The notes: generated from the letters alone by a model not told the origin. Positions 36,142 to 45,144 are shown, numbered from the stretch's first letter. The stretch is DNA of 64,000 bases from Arthrobacter sp. Soc17.1.1.1 (GCF_036867195.1 NZ_JBAJII010000001.1:868001-932000); one strand, 5' to 3'. Translations and numbers: made by a program.

Positions 36142-37062
36142 ATGGTCCCCCGGACGGCAGAACATCCTCGGCCCCAGCACTTCATCCTGCACATGAGCGA
36201 CACGCACCTGATCGACGGGGACCGGCCCCTGTACGGGGCGGTCGACAGCGAGGAACGGCTCCGCGAGGTGTTCGACGACCTCGAGGCCTCGGGCGCCAGG
36301 CCGCAGGCCATCGTCTTCACGGGAGACCTCGCCGACAAGGGCGAGCCCGGCGCGTACGCGAAGCTCCGCGCGATCGTGGACCCCGCGGCGGCCCGGCTCG
36401 GGGCCCGGGTCGTCTGGGCCATGGGCAACCACGACGACCGCGCCGCGTTCCGGGCGGGACTGCTCGACGAGACGACGCCGGTCGGCCCCGACGCCCCCGT
36501 GGACGCCGTGCACTTCGTCGACGGCCTGAGGATCATCACCCTGGACTCCACCGTCCCCGGCCACCACCACGGCGAGTTCACGTCCGGGCAGCTGCGCTGG
36601 CTCGCGGGCGAGCTCGAGGTGCCGGCACCGCACGGGACCATCCTCGCCCTGCACCACCCGCCCGTGCCCAGCGTGCAGGACCTCGCGGTCCTCGTGGAGC
36701 TGCGCGACCAGCGGAGCCTCGCCGACGTCGTGCGCGGCTCGGACGTGCGGACCATCCTCGCCGGGCACCTCCACTACTCGACGACGGCGATGTTCGCCGG
36801 TGTGCCGGTGTCGGTGGCGAGCGCCACCTGCTACACGCAGGACCTCCTGTTCGACGGCGGCGGCAGCCGCGGGCGCGACGGCGCACAGTCCTACAACCTG
36901 GTGCACGTCTACGAGGACACGATCGTCCACTCGGTGGTGCCCGCGGGCCGCCACGCCTCCGTGGGCGAGGTCGTCCCGAGCGAGGAGGCCCGGCGCCGGC
37001 TCGCGGCCGCCGGCGTGACGATCGCCGACACGCGCCGGGCGCGCCAGCTCACCTCGGCCTGA
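36142..37062 (+). CDS. Calcineurin-like metallophosphoesterase (CpdA-like)
   Basis: A 306-residue class III cyclic-nucleotide-phosphodiesterase-like enzyme. The di-metal motifs are present in order: MSDTHLID (DxH), FTGDLADKG (GDL), MGNHDDR (GNHD), ALHHPP and AGHLHYS (GHxH). Relatives hydrolyse cAMP or other phosphodiesters; the true substrate is unproven. ATG 36142 follows GGAG (36130-36133) by about 8 bases. The 3' end overlaps the converging gene by 14 bases. A cyclic-nucleotide-binding domain occurs in this window in the glutaminase, but no link is shown. Confidence 0.9.
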   Translation: MVPRTAEHPRPQHFILHMSDTHLIDGDRPLYGAVDSEERLREVFDDLEASGARPQAIVFTGDLADKGEPGAYAKLRAIVDPAAARLGARVVWAMGNHDDRAAFRAGLLDETTPVGPDAPVDAVHFVDGLRIITLDSTVPGHHHGEFTSGQLRWLAGELEVPAPHGTILALHHPPVPSVQDLAVLVELRDQRSLADVVRGSDVRTILAGHLHYSTTAMFAGVPVSVASATCYTQDLLFDGGGSRGRDGAQSYNLVHVYEDTIVHSVVPAGRHASVGEVVPSEEARRRLAAAGVTIADTRRARQLTSA

Positions 37063-37864
37063 CGCCCTCCTCCAGCGCGCCGGGCAGCCCCACGCTGAAG
37101 AGCGTCCGCGGGTCCTGCAGCAGGGCGGGGGGATCGAAGTCCGCGCGGCGCAGCCACCCGTGCAGGCGTGCCGGGCGCAGCAGGCCGTCCTCGTGCATGA
37201 GGACCGGGCCCACGCGGCCTGTGCGGAAGTGCTCGCCGTCGGGATCCGCGATGGCGAAGGCGTCGCCGTCCTCCACGGACTCCTCGAACACGTGGAGCTG
37301 CCGCTCCCACTTCGGGGCGGCCCGTCCCCCCGGCGGCTCGGGCGGCATGAGCAGCGTGGCGTCGCCCTCCGGCGGATGGGACGCGGCCCGCCACACCCAC
37401 AGCCGCCTCCCCTCCGGCTCGACGGGGAGACGCTCCTGCTCCGGCACGGGCCAGACGTAGGGCAGGTCCTCGGGGATCCCGGGGAACCGGCTCCGGTAGA
37501 TCTCCGGCGCCTTCTGGATCAGGTTCGACTGGTGGCTCACGTGGAACGCGGGCTCGCCCAGCCACGGCGGCATCGGCACGTCCGGGTCGTCGAGCACGTG
37601 CGGGGCGAACTCGAGGATCTGCCGGTGCGTGGAGTCCGCGTGCCCGCGCGACACCCACTCGGACACCATGGCCAGGCCGTAGACGGTCAGGGCCGGCACG
37701 TAACCCATCCACATTCGGATGGCAGGGTGCTGCCGCCACCCGTAGTCGGGGATCACGAGGGCGCGCAGTGCCTGCAGGGTCTCCACACGCTGCTTGCCGA
37801 GCCTCGCCTGGTCCAGCACCCGTGCGCTGGCCGCGAAGTCGGGGTAGGGCAGGAAGGTCTGCAT
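37049..37864 (-). CDS. MSMEG_6728-type protein (pyrimidine-dimer-glycosylase-like)
   Basis: A 271-residue cytoplasmic protein. Its first 150 residues match the MSMEG_6728 group, which is related to T4 endonuclease V-like pyrimidine dimer glycosylases: [50 protein letters not shown] and [17 protein letters not shown]. The last 120 residues ([17 protein letters not shown] and after) I cannot place. A DNA-repair role is inference from the family. ATG 37864 fixes the conserved start. Confidence 0.75.
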   Translation of the reverse strand: MQTFLPYPDFAASARVLDQARLGKQRVETLQALRALVIPDYGWRQHPAIRMWMGYVPALTVYGLAMVSEWVSRGHADSTHRQILEFAPHVLDDPDVPMPPWLGEPAFHVSHQSNLIQKAPEIYRSRFPGIPEDLPYVWPVPEQERLPVEPEGRRLWVWRAASHPPEGDATLLMPPEPPGGRAAPKWERQLHVFEESVEDGDAFAIADPDGEHFRTGRVGPVLMHEDGLLRPARLHGWLRRADFDPPALLQDPRTLFSVGLPGALEEGVRPR

Positions 37865-37906
37865 CGCGCCAGTCTCGCATGCGCCGCGGACAGGCCGGCA
37901 GGCGGC

Positions 37907-39499
37907 CTAGATCTCCCAGGGAGCCTTGACCGGGAAGTACTTCTCGAGGAAGTCCGTCACCAGGTGGGCCCGCTCCTCGGCCCCGACCTCGGGGAAGCTG
38001 CCGTCGTTGAGGCAGAAGAAGTCCTGGTTGCGCTTGTCCAGCATCTTGTTGAGGCTCTTCAGCCCCGAACGCATGGTGGTGTCCACGTACTTCACCCGGG
38101 CCATCTCCTGCGTGACGGCCCGCCCGGTGAGCAGGGCGTAGTAGTGGTACAGCGAGTTGGTCACGGAGATGTTGTCCTTGGCGCGGAAGCGCGACGCCGC
38201 GGTCGCCTTGAACTCCGCCGCGAACTCGTCCTCCATCTCGAGCAGCACGCTCCTGCGCAGGGGGGCGGCGGTGTGTTCGAGGTGGCGCGTGGTGATGCGC
38301 CCGAAGCGCTCGTGCAGCAGGCGCCGGTTGACGCGCGCCGCGTTCTCGAAGCCGCTGCGCTCGGCGTCGTTCTCGCCGAGGCCGATGCGCGTGTCCGCCT
38401 CGATGAACTTCGTGACCCCGCCCGGGGAGAAGAACATGTCCGGCGCCACGGGACGGCCGAAGAACATGTCGTCGTTGGAGTAGAGGAAGTACTCGGACAG
38501 TCCCGGGATGTGCTGCAGCTGCGCCTCGACGGCCTGCGAGTTGTGGGTCGGGAGGACGGACGGGTCCTTGAAGTGCTCCTCCGAGCGCACGAGCGTCACC
38601 GACGGGTGGTCGGCGAGCCATGCGGGCCGGTCCGAGTCCGTGGCGATGAAGATGCGGCGGACCCAGGGCGCGAACATGTAGACCGAGCGGAGCGCGTACT
38701 TCAGCTCGTCGATCTGGCGGAAGCGGGCCTCGTGGTCGTCGCCCTCGCCCACCACCACACCCTGCATACGGGCCGCGCGGGCGGCCTGGAACTCGGGGCT
38801 GCTGCCGTCCACCCAGGAGAAGACGAGGTCGATGTCGAAGTCGATGTCCGTGGCGTGGTCCGCGAACATGTTGTCGATCGTGGGCCAGGTGAGCCCGTGG
38901 CGCTCGACCTCCCCGCGCACCACCTCGGCGGCCGGGAGGGTGCGTCGTGTCAGGGAGTTCTCGACGGGCAGTTCGATGGCCGACCCGAGCGCCCACAGCT
39001 CGATCTGCACGCCGGCGGACGGGCCGTAGGCGAGGCCTCCGAGGGGTTCGATGCGCGGGCGGAACAGGCGGAAGATCCGCGCCTTCCGGCTCTTCGAGAG
39101 CTCGCCGTCACTTACGAGGAGCGTGGTGCGGCTCTTGGTGTCCACGGTGCGGGAGTAGAACGGCTCGTCGCGGCACGCCACGACGAGCGCCGCGACGAGC
39201 CGTGCGCGGTCCGCGAGGTCGACGGCGATGACGGGCCGCTGGTCGTTGCCGCGGACCAGGAGGAACTCGATGCCCGCCCGGTCCAGGGCCGCGCGGATGA
39301 AGAGCAGGTCCTCGACCATGGCCTGGTGGGGCGTGCGGTCCTGGTTGATCAGGGTGAAGCGCCGCTTGACGGTGGTGATGTCCGAGCGGCCCTCGAACCG
39401 GGCTACCGCTGCGCGAGACGCCGATTCGAGGATCTCGGCTTCATTCTCCGGCTCGGGGGCACCGAAATAAATGTCGTGTTGGGCAGCCGTGTCTGTAAT
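37907..39499 (-). CDS. Stealth family protein (hexose-1-phosphate phosphotransferase type), ATT start
   Basis: A 530-residue Stealth protein. The CR1 motif DIDLVFSWVDG is at about 222-232; later conserved parts are ELKYALRSVYMFAPWVRRIF, ATDSDRPAWLADHP and YFLYSNDDMFFGR. Family members transfer hexose-1-phosphate to build phosphoglycans. Residues 1-215 include a possible nucleotidyltransferase-like region. No ATG, GTG or TTG fits the N-terminus; GGAGG stands 5 bases before ATT 39499, which is therefore the probable start. A start further upstream in the open frame cannot be excluded. Confidence 0.85.
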   Translation of the reverse strand: MTDTAAQHDIYFGAPEPENEAEILESASRAAVARFEGRSDITTVKRRFTLINQDRTPHQAMVEDLLFIRAALDRAGIEFLLVRGNDQRPVIAVDLADRARLVAALVVACRDEPFYSRTVDTKSRTTLLVSDGELSKSRKARIFRLFRPRIEPLGGLAYGPSAGVQIELWALGSAIELPVENSLTRRTLPAAEVVRGEVERHGLTWPTIDNMFADHATDIDFDIDLVFSWVDGSSPEFQAARAARMQGVVVGEGDDHEARFRQIDELKYALRSVYMFAPWVRRIFIATDSDRPAWLADHPSVTLVRSEEHFKDPSVLPTHNSQAVEAQLQHIPGLSEYFLYSNDDMFFGRPVAPDMFFSPGGVTKFIEADTRIGLGENDAERSGFENAARVNRRLLHERFGRITTRHLEHTAAPLRRSVLLEMEDEFAAEFKATAASRFRAKDNISVTNSLYHYYALLTGRAVTQEMARVKYVDTTMRSGLKSLNKMLDKRNQDFFCLNDGSFPEVGAEERAHLVTDFLEKYFPVKAPWEI

Positions 39500-39624
39500 C
39501 GGAACCTCCGGGAGTGGGTGTGTGCGCTCCCCATGATAGGGCCTGGCGGGGCGGTGTCGATGCGGGCGGACACAATACCGCCTCGGGGCGACCCGGTCCA
39601 GCCCTTCGCGCGACGGATTCAGGG

Positions 39625-40791
39625 TTACTGCGGAGTGCGGCGTACCCGGGACGCCACCCCGGCGCGCCGCGCCTGCACGGCGACGGCCTTCTCGTAGTAG
39701 GTGACGAGCTGCTCGCACAGCACCGGCCACGTGCGTCCCTGCACCGAGGCGTGGGCGGCACGGCCGAAGGCGCGGCGCTTCGCGTCGTCGCCCGTGAGGT
39801 CGGCGACGGCGGCGCGGAGCCCCGCCAGGTCGCCCGGCTCGTAGATCCATCCCGTGCGGGAGGGATCCACGAGGTCCAGCGGCCCGCCCCGGCCCACCGC
39901 GACGACGGGCACACCGGACGCCATGGCCTCCTGGATGGTCTGGCAGAACGTCTCGGACTCGCCGGGATGCACAAACACGTCGAACGTGGCGACCATCCGC
40001 GCGAGGTCCAGTCCGGTCCGGAAGCCTGCGAAGTGCGCGCGGGGCAGCCGCTCGCGCAGGCTCTCCTTCTGCGGCCCCGATCCGATGATCACGAGCCGCG
40101 TACCCGGCACGGCGTCGAGCACGGCGAGGTCGGCCACCTGCTTCTCGGCCGCGAGCCGGCCCACGTACCCGACGATGCGCTCTCCGGGCGCCGCGACGGT
40201 GTCCCGCCAGGCGGCATCGTACCGGGTGGGGGAGAAGCGCTCCGTGTCCACGCCGCGCCGCCACAGATTGAGCCGCTGCACCCCGTGGGAGCGCAACTGC
40301 TGCAGCGCGAAGGTGGACGGCACGAGGGTGAGGGTCGAGGCGTCGTGGATGTTCTCGACGCGCTGCCAGAGGAGGGACTCGAGCCAGGGGAAGCCGTAGT
40401 GGGCGGCGTACGCCGGGACCTCGGTCTGGTAGACGGAGACCGACGGGACACCGAGCTGCTGGCACGCCTGCACCGCGCGCCAGCCGAGGACGAACGGGGA
40501 GGCGATGTGGACGACGTCGGGCCCGAACTCGGCGAGGATGCGGCGCACGCGCGCCACCGTGCCGGCCGCCAGCCGCACGTTCGCGTACCCCGAGAGGGGC
40601 ATGGAGGGGAGTGAGTGCACCGGGTACCCCTCCACGGTGGCGGGTGCCTCGTCGTCGAGCCAGGACGACGACGGGGCGATCACCAGCACCTCGTCCCCGC
40701 GGCTGCGCAGGTGCGCGAGCACCTTCAGGAGCGAATGCGTGACCCCGTTCATGTGGGGCAGGAACGATTCTGCGACTACGGCGATCCTCAC
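39625..40791 (-). CDS. GT4-type glycosyltransferase (MgtA-like mannosyltransferase)
   Basis: A 388-residue GT-B enzyme of family GT4. N-terminal RIAVVAESFLPHMNGVTHSL is typical of GDP-mannose-using MgtA/PimB relatives; the donor site includes GYVGRLAAEKQV and HPGESETFCQTIQEAMASGVP (EX7E). In Mycobacteriales such enzymes mannosylate glycolipid anchors; here the acceptor is unknown. GTG 40791. It lies 125 bases upstream of the Stealth gene on the same strand, suggesting one surface-glycan unit. Confidence 0.88.
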   Translation of the reverse strand: MRIAVVAESFLPHMNGVTHSLLKVLAHLRSRGDEVLVIAPSSSWLDDEAPATVEGYPVHSLPSMPLSGYANVRLAAGTVARVRRILAEFGPDVVHIASPFVLGWRAVQACQQLGVPSVSVYQTEVPAYAAHYGFPWLESLLWQRVENIHDASTLTLVPSTFALQQLRSHGVQRLNLWRRGVDTERFSPTRYDAAWRDTVAAPGERIVGYVGRLAAEKQVADLAVLDAVPGTRLVIIGSGPQKESLRERLPRAHFAGFRTGLDLARMVATFDVFVHPGESETFCQTIQEAMASGVPVVAVGRGGPLDLVDPSRTGWIYEPGDLAGLRAAVADLTGDDAKRRAFGRAAHASVQGRTWPVLCEQLVTYYEKAVAVQARRAGVASRVRRTPQ

Positions 40792-40879
40792 GCTCCCAGC
40801 CTCGGCCGTCGAGGGGGAGGGCGGGCCACGGCCGCATGGAGGTCGGGTGAACTCCGGGCGAACTCGCTCCGGGTCGCGG

Positions 40880-41758
40880 TTACTCCCGCCCGGCGTGCCC
40901 GCCGGATCCGATGCCGCCTGCTCCGCCGATGGCGCCCGGTCCGATGCCGCCCGCTCCGCCGGTGCCCTGCCCGCTGTGCGCGCCGTGGGCGAGCTGCTGG
41001 GCCAGCGTGTCGATCTGCAGGCTGACGGTCCTCAGCTGTTCCCGCACCCGGGCCTCCGACTCCGCGCCCTGCGCCGCAGCCGCCTGCTCGTCCGCAGCGC
41101 GTACCGTCGCCACGTTTTCCACGAGCCAGGAGGCGAACGCGGCCGTGACGGCGCTGAGCACGCCGATCCCGCCGAGCATCAGTCCGGCCGCCACGATCCG
41201 CCCGGTGCCGGTCACGGGGTAGTAGTCGCCGTACCCCACGGACGTGACGGTCGTCAGCGCCCACCACAGCGCGTCGGGCAGGGTCAGGATGTTCGCGTCC
41301 GGTGCGTCCTGCTCGACATCGAGCACCGCGAGCGCTCCCGCGTACCCGAGCACGGTCATGGCAGAGAGGACGTAGAGGAGGATGTGCCCGCGCAGCGCGT
41401 CGCCCCCGGACCGGTTGAGGACGTGCAGCAGGGGGACGAGGCGGAGCAGGCGCAGGGGACGCAGCATGGGCAGCAGCAGGATCACGAGCTCGTGCAGGTG
41501 CCGCACGAACCAGCGGCCCCGCTCCGGCGCGAGGATCAGGCTCACGAGGTAGTCGGCGAGGAAGAGGGCCCAGACGCCCCAGATGACGCCCTCGAGGAGC
41601 CGGGCCTCCGCCGGATCCGGCTCGGCCGTGACCTGCAGCGAGTACGCCGCGAGGTAGAGCACGGCGGCGAGCATGAGGGGTATCTCGGAGCGGCGGCGCC
41701 ACTGCGCCTGCTTCGCCTGCCTCGACTGCTGCGTCGGCTTCGTCTGCTGCGTCGGCAC
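40880..41758 (-). CDS. Voltage-gated-type potassium channel
   Basis: A 292-residue channel subunit with six helices. An S4-like Arg ladder (LRPLRLLRLVPLLHVLNR) precedes the pore loop, and the selectivity filter SVGYGD is at 173-178, directly before the last helix. A C-terminal coiled coil (residues about 225-265) and a Gly-rich tail (GIGPGAIGGAGG) follow. The tetramer should conduct potassium across the cell membrane. GTG 41758 has GGAGGAG 7 bases upstream. Confidence 0.92.
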   Translation of the reverse strand: MPTQQTKPTQQSRQAKQAQWRRRSEIPLMLAAVLYLAAYSLQVTAEPDPAEARLLEGVIWGVWALFLADYLVSLILAPERGRWFVRHLHELVILLLPMLRPLRLLRLVPLLHVLNRSGGDALRGHILLYVLSAMTVLGYAGALAVLDVEQDAPDANILTLPDALWWALTTVTSVGYGDYYPVTGTGRIVAAGLMLGGIGVLSAVTAAFASWLVENVATVRAADEQAAAAQGAESEARVREQLRTVSLQIDTLAQQLAHGAHSGQGTGGAGGIGPGAIGGAGGIGSGGHAGRE

Positions 41759-41854
41759 GTGCGCGCTCCTCCATAGGCTCCCCCGTGCCAGGCGGCCCCG
41801 GGATTCCTCAGCCTACGGACTGCCCGGCGGCCCCGCAGGCCCGATTCCCGTGCG

Positions 41855-42490
41855 TCAGTACTCGCGGTAGAGCTCGCCGACGGGGACATCGGCCACGAGG
41901 CGGTTGCCGGGACCCGGCAGCGGGCACGCCCACTGCTCGTCGTAGGCGCAGGACGGGTTGTACGCGAAGTTGAGGTCCACCACGAGGCTGCCGGGAGCCC
42001 GGCCCTCCCCGAGGTGGGCGCCCTTGATGGTGTCGAGGACGTACCGCCCGCCCCCGTACGTGCCGCCCGCCCTGCCCGCCGTACCGTCCCGGAGGGGCAG
42101 GAACAGGCCCCCGCCGTAGGAGCCGAGCCTCCACAGTGCCAGGGTCCCGAGCCCGGACAACACCAGGGTGCCGAGGCGCCGGAACGGCACCACGCCGTCG
42201 GTGCCGGTCGCCACGTCCATCTCCTCGCCCGCGCCCTCGTCGTCGAGCAGGGCCTCGAAGCGGTACGCCGGATCGTAGGGGGCGACGGCGAGCCCGGGGA
42301 AGGACGCCTTCGCGTGCTCCCCGAGGGCCGAGGCCGGGTGGGTGCGGAAGAGCTCGTCGCGGCCCCTCCGCCACAGGGCGTGCGCGGCCTCGGGCGAGTC
42401 GGACGCGGCGCGCTCGCGCACGTCGTCGTACAGGCCGAAGACGCGCCGGCGCCAGTCGGCAGTGGCCAGTGCGGTGGTGAGCGCCGTCAT
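41855..42490 (-). CDS. DUF1684 family protein
   Basis: A 211-residue DUF1684 protein. The family's C-terminal signature is complete: TYGGGRYVLDTIKGAHLG, LVVDLNFAYNPSCAYDEQW and CPLPGPGNRL. The fold is thought to be beta-rich; function is unknown. No signal peptide. Start ATG 42490 lies 6 bases after TAGCCT, so it is probably leaderless. Divergent from the TauE/SafE gene with 56 bases between starts. Confidence 0.9.
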   Translation of the reverse strand: MTALTTALATADWRRRVFGLYDDVRERAASDSPEAAHALWRRGRDELFRTHPASALGEHAKASFPGLAVAPYDPAYRFEALLDDEGAGEEMDVATGTDGVVPFRRLGTLVLSGLGTLALWRLGSYGGGLFLPLRDGTAGRAGGTYGGGRYVLDTIKGAHLGEGRAPGSLVVDLNFAYNPSCAYDEQWACPLPGPGNRLVADVPVGELYREY

Positions 42491-42496
42491 GGTGTC

Positions 42497-42502
42497 AGGC
42501 TA
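42497..42502 (-). promoter_or_regulatory. -10 TAGCCT of a leaderless start (DUF1684 gene)
   Basis: TAGCCT, 6 bases (GACACC), ATG 42490 on the minus strand. Confidence 0.55.
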
Positions 42503-42534
42503 CGGGACCGCGGCAGCGTCCGGGTGCCCCCGCG

Positions 42535-42540
42535 TACTGT
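42535..42540 (+). promoter_or_regulatory. -10 TACTGT of a leaderless start (TauE/SafE gene)
   Basis: TACTGT, 6 bases (AGCGGG), GTG 42547. Both divergent starts of this 56-base gap have the same layout. Confidence 0.55.
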
Positions 42541-42546
42541 AGCGGG

Positions 42547-43299
42547 GTGACTCTCGGCATCTTCTGCATCGTGCTGGCCTCCATCCTCGTGGGGGCCGTG
42601 GCACAGCGTATCGCCGGCCTCGGGTTCGCCCTGCTGATCGCACCGTTCCTCGTGATCATCCTCGGACCGCACGCCGGCGTACTCCTCGTCAACATCTGCG
42701 GCGTGGTGTCCTCGGCCATCATCGTGGGCCGGGTATGGAAGGACATCGACTGGAGCATGTTCCGCTGGCTCGTGCTGCCCTCGCTGCTCGGCTCCGTCCC
42801 CGGGTCGTTCCTGGCCGTCGCCGTCCCCTCGGCGCCCCTGTCGGTCACGGTCGGCGCCGTGGTGCTCGTCGCCCTCACCATCTCCCTCGTGCTGCAGCGG
42901 TCCGACGTCGTGGTGCGCGGCAATGCGCCGAAGGCCGTCGCGGGGTTCACCGCCGGCCTCACGAACTCGATGGCCGGTGTGGGTGGCCCGGCCGTGAGCG
43001 CGTACGCCGTGCTCTCGCGCTGGCCGCAGCGCGCGTTCGCCGCGACGCTCCAGCCGTTCTTCGTCTGCATCGGCATCGTGACGCTGGTGCTCAAGCTGGT
43101 GCTGGACCCGTCCCAGGCGCCGGTCCTCGCGGCGTGGATGTGGGTCGCGATCGGGCTGGCCATCATCGCCGGTATCTACGCGGGGGAGAAGCTCGGACGG
43201 TTCGTCCGCGACGACCAGGCGCGGCTGTTCGTCATCGTCATCGCGTTCGTCGGGGCGGCCCTCGCCGTCGTCAAGGGTGTGCTCGACCTCTCCGCGTGA
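42547..43299 (+). CDS. TauE/SafE family sulfite/anion exporter (TSUP)
   Basis: A 250-residue membrane protein with about eight helices and the two-fold TSUP architecture. The family signs are RIAGLGFALLIAPFLVIILG near the N-terminus and the repeated AGLTNSMAGVGGPAVSAYAV block in the second half. TSUP proteins move sulfite, sulfonates or other organic anions; the ligand is not known. GTG 42547 is directly at the probable transcription start. Confidence 0.9.
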   Translation: MTLGIFCIVLASILVGAVAQRIAGLGFALLIAPFLVIILGPHAGVLLVNICGVVSSAIIVGRVWKDIDWSMFRWLVLPSLLGSVPGSFLAVAVPSAPLSVTVGAVVLVALTISLVLQRSDVVVRGNAPKAVAGFTAGLTNSMAGVGGPAVSAYAVLSRWPQRAFAATLQPFFVCIGIVTLVLKLVLDPSQAPVLAAWMWVAIGLAIIAGIYAGEKLGRFVRDDQARLFVIVIAFVGAALAVVKGVLDLSA

Positions 43300-43379
43300 C
43301 CGGCGCCACCCCGCCCGGAGGGGTCCGCGGTCCGCGTCGCGCGGCACCCCGGGCTCCCGCCGATGGCACCATGGAGGGG

Positions 43380-44627
43380 ATGAAACTCCCCACCAGACCC
43401 CGTGCCCTTCCCATGCCCCTGTGGCTGCAGGGGGTGTTCGAACTCGGCCAGGCGGCCCTGATCTCGGCGCTGCTCGTCCTCCTGCCGGTCGCCGCGGTCT
43501 GGCTCACCGGCGGGTTCGCCGACCGGACGCCGGAGTCCGCCGCACGGCTGGCCGGGCAGGGGTGGCTCGTCATGCACGGCGTGCCGCTCTCGCTGGGTCC
43601 GGGGCTCCTCCACGCGGTGCCGCTCGGGCTGATCCTCGTGCCCCTGCTCCTCGCCTGGCGGGCGGGTCGCCGCCTCGCCCGGGCCTCGTACACCGATCAG
43701 CTGTGGCAGGCACTGCTCGGGGCGCTGCTGACCTACGCGCTGATCGGCGCGGCCGTCGCGCACTTCTCGGTCACCGCCGACGCGTCGGCGTCCGTGGTGG
43801 CCGGGGCGCTGATCCCGCCGGTGTCCGCCGGGATCGGCCTCATCACGGGCGCCTACCGGGAGGCGGGGGCGTGGAGCCGGCTCGTCGGCGTCGACTTCGC
43901 CGCCTGGGTGAGCCGCACCAGCCAGCACTCCCGCTGGGCGGGCTCCTACGCGTGGTCCGTCCTCCGCTCGGGCTTCCTGGCGGTCATGGTGGCCCTGAGC
44001 CTCTCGGCCGCGCTGCTCGCCGTGGCCGTCGGGCTGAACTGGGCGGGTATCGCCGCCATCTACGAGCGGATCGACGGCGGGATCGCCGGGGCGTCCGTGG
44101 TGACCCTGCTCCAGCTCGGGTTCCTGCCCAACCTGGCCGTGTGGACCATGACCTGGTCCACAGGGGCCGGCTTCGCGCTCGGTACCGGCAGCTCCCTCAC
44201 ACCGCTCGCCAGCACCGTGGGTCCCCTGCCCGCGCTGCCGATCCTCGGAGCCCTGCCCGCCGGTACGCTCGAGTACGGCTACGCGGCGCTGGCCATCCCC
44301 GTCCTCGCGGGTCTCCTCGCCGGGTGGTGGTTCTTCCGCGAGGGCGAGAACCACTTCGACGAGTGGCTCGTCCTCCACAGCCCCCACCGGTGGCTGACCT
44401 CGACGGCGTCCACCCTGGCGCTCGCGCTGCTCATCGGCATCACGGCCGGGATCGCCGGCGCGGGAGTGGCCCTCGTCTCGCGGGCCTCGCTCGGCGTCGG
44501 CCGCTTCACGGACCTCGGTCCGGACCCGCTCGCGGTGGGCCTGTGGCTGGCCGTCGAGGTGGCGGTCGGAGCAGTACTCGGCCACGCCGTCGGGCCCCTG
44601 CTGGAGCGCGAGCCGCGCCGCCGCTAG
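43380..44627 (+). CDS. DUF6350 membrane protein
   Basis: A 415-residue protein with about ten helices, matching the actinobacterial DUF6350 family that usually lies next to purN/purH: LWLQGVFELGQAALISALLV, PLSLGPGLLHAVPLGLILVP, and WSTGAGFALGTGSSLTPLAS with TLEYGYAALAIPVLAGLLAG. Function unknown. ATG 43380 has GGAGG only 2 bases upstream; ATG 43371, three residues longer, is the alternative. The gene stands alone between the exporter and a small membrane protein. Confidence 0.85.
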   Translation: MKLPTRPRALPMPLWLQGVFELGQAALISALLVLLPVAAVWLTGGFADRTPESAARLAGQGWLVMHGVPLSLGPGLLHAVPLGLILVPLLLAWRAGRRLARASYTDQLWQALLGALLTYALIGAAVAHFSVTADASASVVAGALIPPVSAGIGLITGAYREAGAWSRLVGVDFAAWVSRTSQHSRWAGSYAWSVLRSGFLAVMVALSLSAALLAVAVGLNWAGIAAIYERIDGGIAGASVVTLLQLGFLPNLAVWTMTWSTGAGFALGTGSSLTPLASTVGPLPALPILGALPAGTLEYGYAALAIPVLAGLLAGWWFFREGENHFDEWLVLHSPHRWLTSTASTLALALLIGITAGIAGAGVALVSRASLGVGRFTDLGPDPLAVGLWLAVEVAVGAVLGHAVGPLLEREPRRR

Positions 44628-44663
44628 GGGTGTGTCCCGGGCGGGTTCTGCTGCACGGGCGGG

Positions 44664-45089
44664 TCAGCTGCCGAAGCCCTCGAGCTCGCGCAGGCCGTCC
44701 TCGCACTGCCCCTGCGCCTCGAGCGTGAGGGCGCGCGACATGCAGTCCTCGTAGGTTTGGGTGACGGGCCAGAGGAGCACCGAGGCGCCGATGCCGGCCA
44801 GCAGGAAGAGCGCCGCCGCGAGACCGAGCGACGTCGCCACCAGGACGAGGCGGGGGAGCTTCGCGCCGATCGCCTTCACGAGGGCGACCACGCCGGCGCC
44901 GAGCGCGAACAGCGACAGCACGAGCGCGATCACCTTCCACGGCAGCACCAGGCTGCTCGCCAGGACGGCGCCCAGCAGGGTCAGCAGGAACAGGCGCAGC
45001 CACAGGCGCGCCGAGGCCTCGCCGTCGGTCCTCGTCCGGCCGGCCCCGGTGTGTCCCGGAGCGCCCCGTCCCGTGCCCTGCTGCGTCAT
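44664..45089 (-). CDS. Small membrane protein divergent from purN
   Basis: A 141-residue protein with three to four helices (LRLFLLTLLGAVLASSLVLP, VIALVLSLFALGAGVVALVK, VLVATSLGLAAALFLLAGIG) and a C-terminal outside segment YEDCMSRALTLEAQGQCEDG with two Cys 13 apart that could form a disulfide. Such proteins often accompany purN in Micrococcaceae; function unknown. ATG 45089 has GGGAGG 5 bases upstream and overlaps the stop of a six-codon upstream reading frame. Confidence 0.8.
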   Translation of the reverse strand: MTQQGTGRGAPGHTGAGRTRTDGEASARLWLRLFLLTLLGAVLASSLVLPWKVIALVLSLFALGAGVVALVKAIGAKLPRLVLVATSLGLAAALFLLAGIGASVLLWPVTQTYEDCMSRALTLEAQGQCEDGLRELEGFGS

Positions 45090-45106
45090 CGTTCCTCCCT
45101 CGGCAT
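45086..45106 (-). other. Six-codon leaderless mini-reading frame (MPREER)
   Basis: ATG 45106 lies 6 bases after TAGGGT (45118-45113), encodes MPREER and stops at TGA 45088-45086, which overlaps ATG 45089 of the membrane-protein gene as ATGA. If used, it would couple translation of the two. Confidence 0.35.
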
Positions 45107-45112
45107 GGTTCA

Positions 45113-45118
45113 ACCCTA
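45113..45118 (-). promoter_or_regulatory. -10 TAGGGT of the small membrane-protein gene
   Basis: Part of CCTAGGGTTGAACCATG on the minus strand (45120-45104), an inverted near-copy of the purN promoter region. Confidence 0.5.
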
Positions 45119-45132
45119 GGCGAGCGGCGACC

Positions 45133-45138
45133 TAAGGT
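45133..45138 (+). promoter_or_regulatory. -10 TAAGGT of a leaderless start (purN)
   Basis: Part of CCTAAGGTTGAGCCATG (45131-45147): TAAGGT, 6 bases, ATG 45145. No ribosome site. Confidence 0.55.
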
Positions 45139-45144
45139 TGAGCC

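Noticed and set aside
37160..39697. An 845-codon plus-strand frame opposite the Stealth and MSMEG_6728 genes
   Set aside because: Composition (His, Arg, Val, Gly rich) and lack of any motif mark it as a shadow frame.
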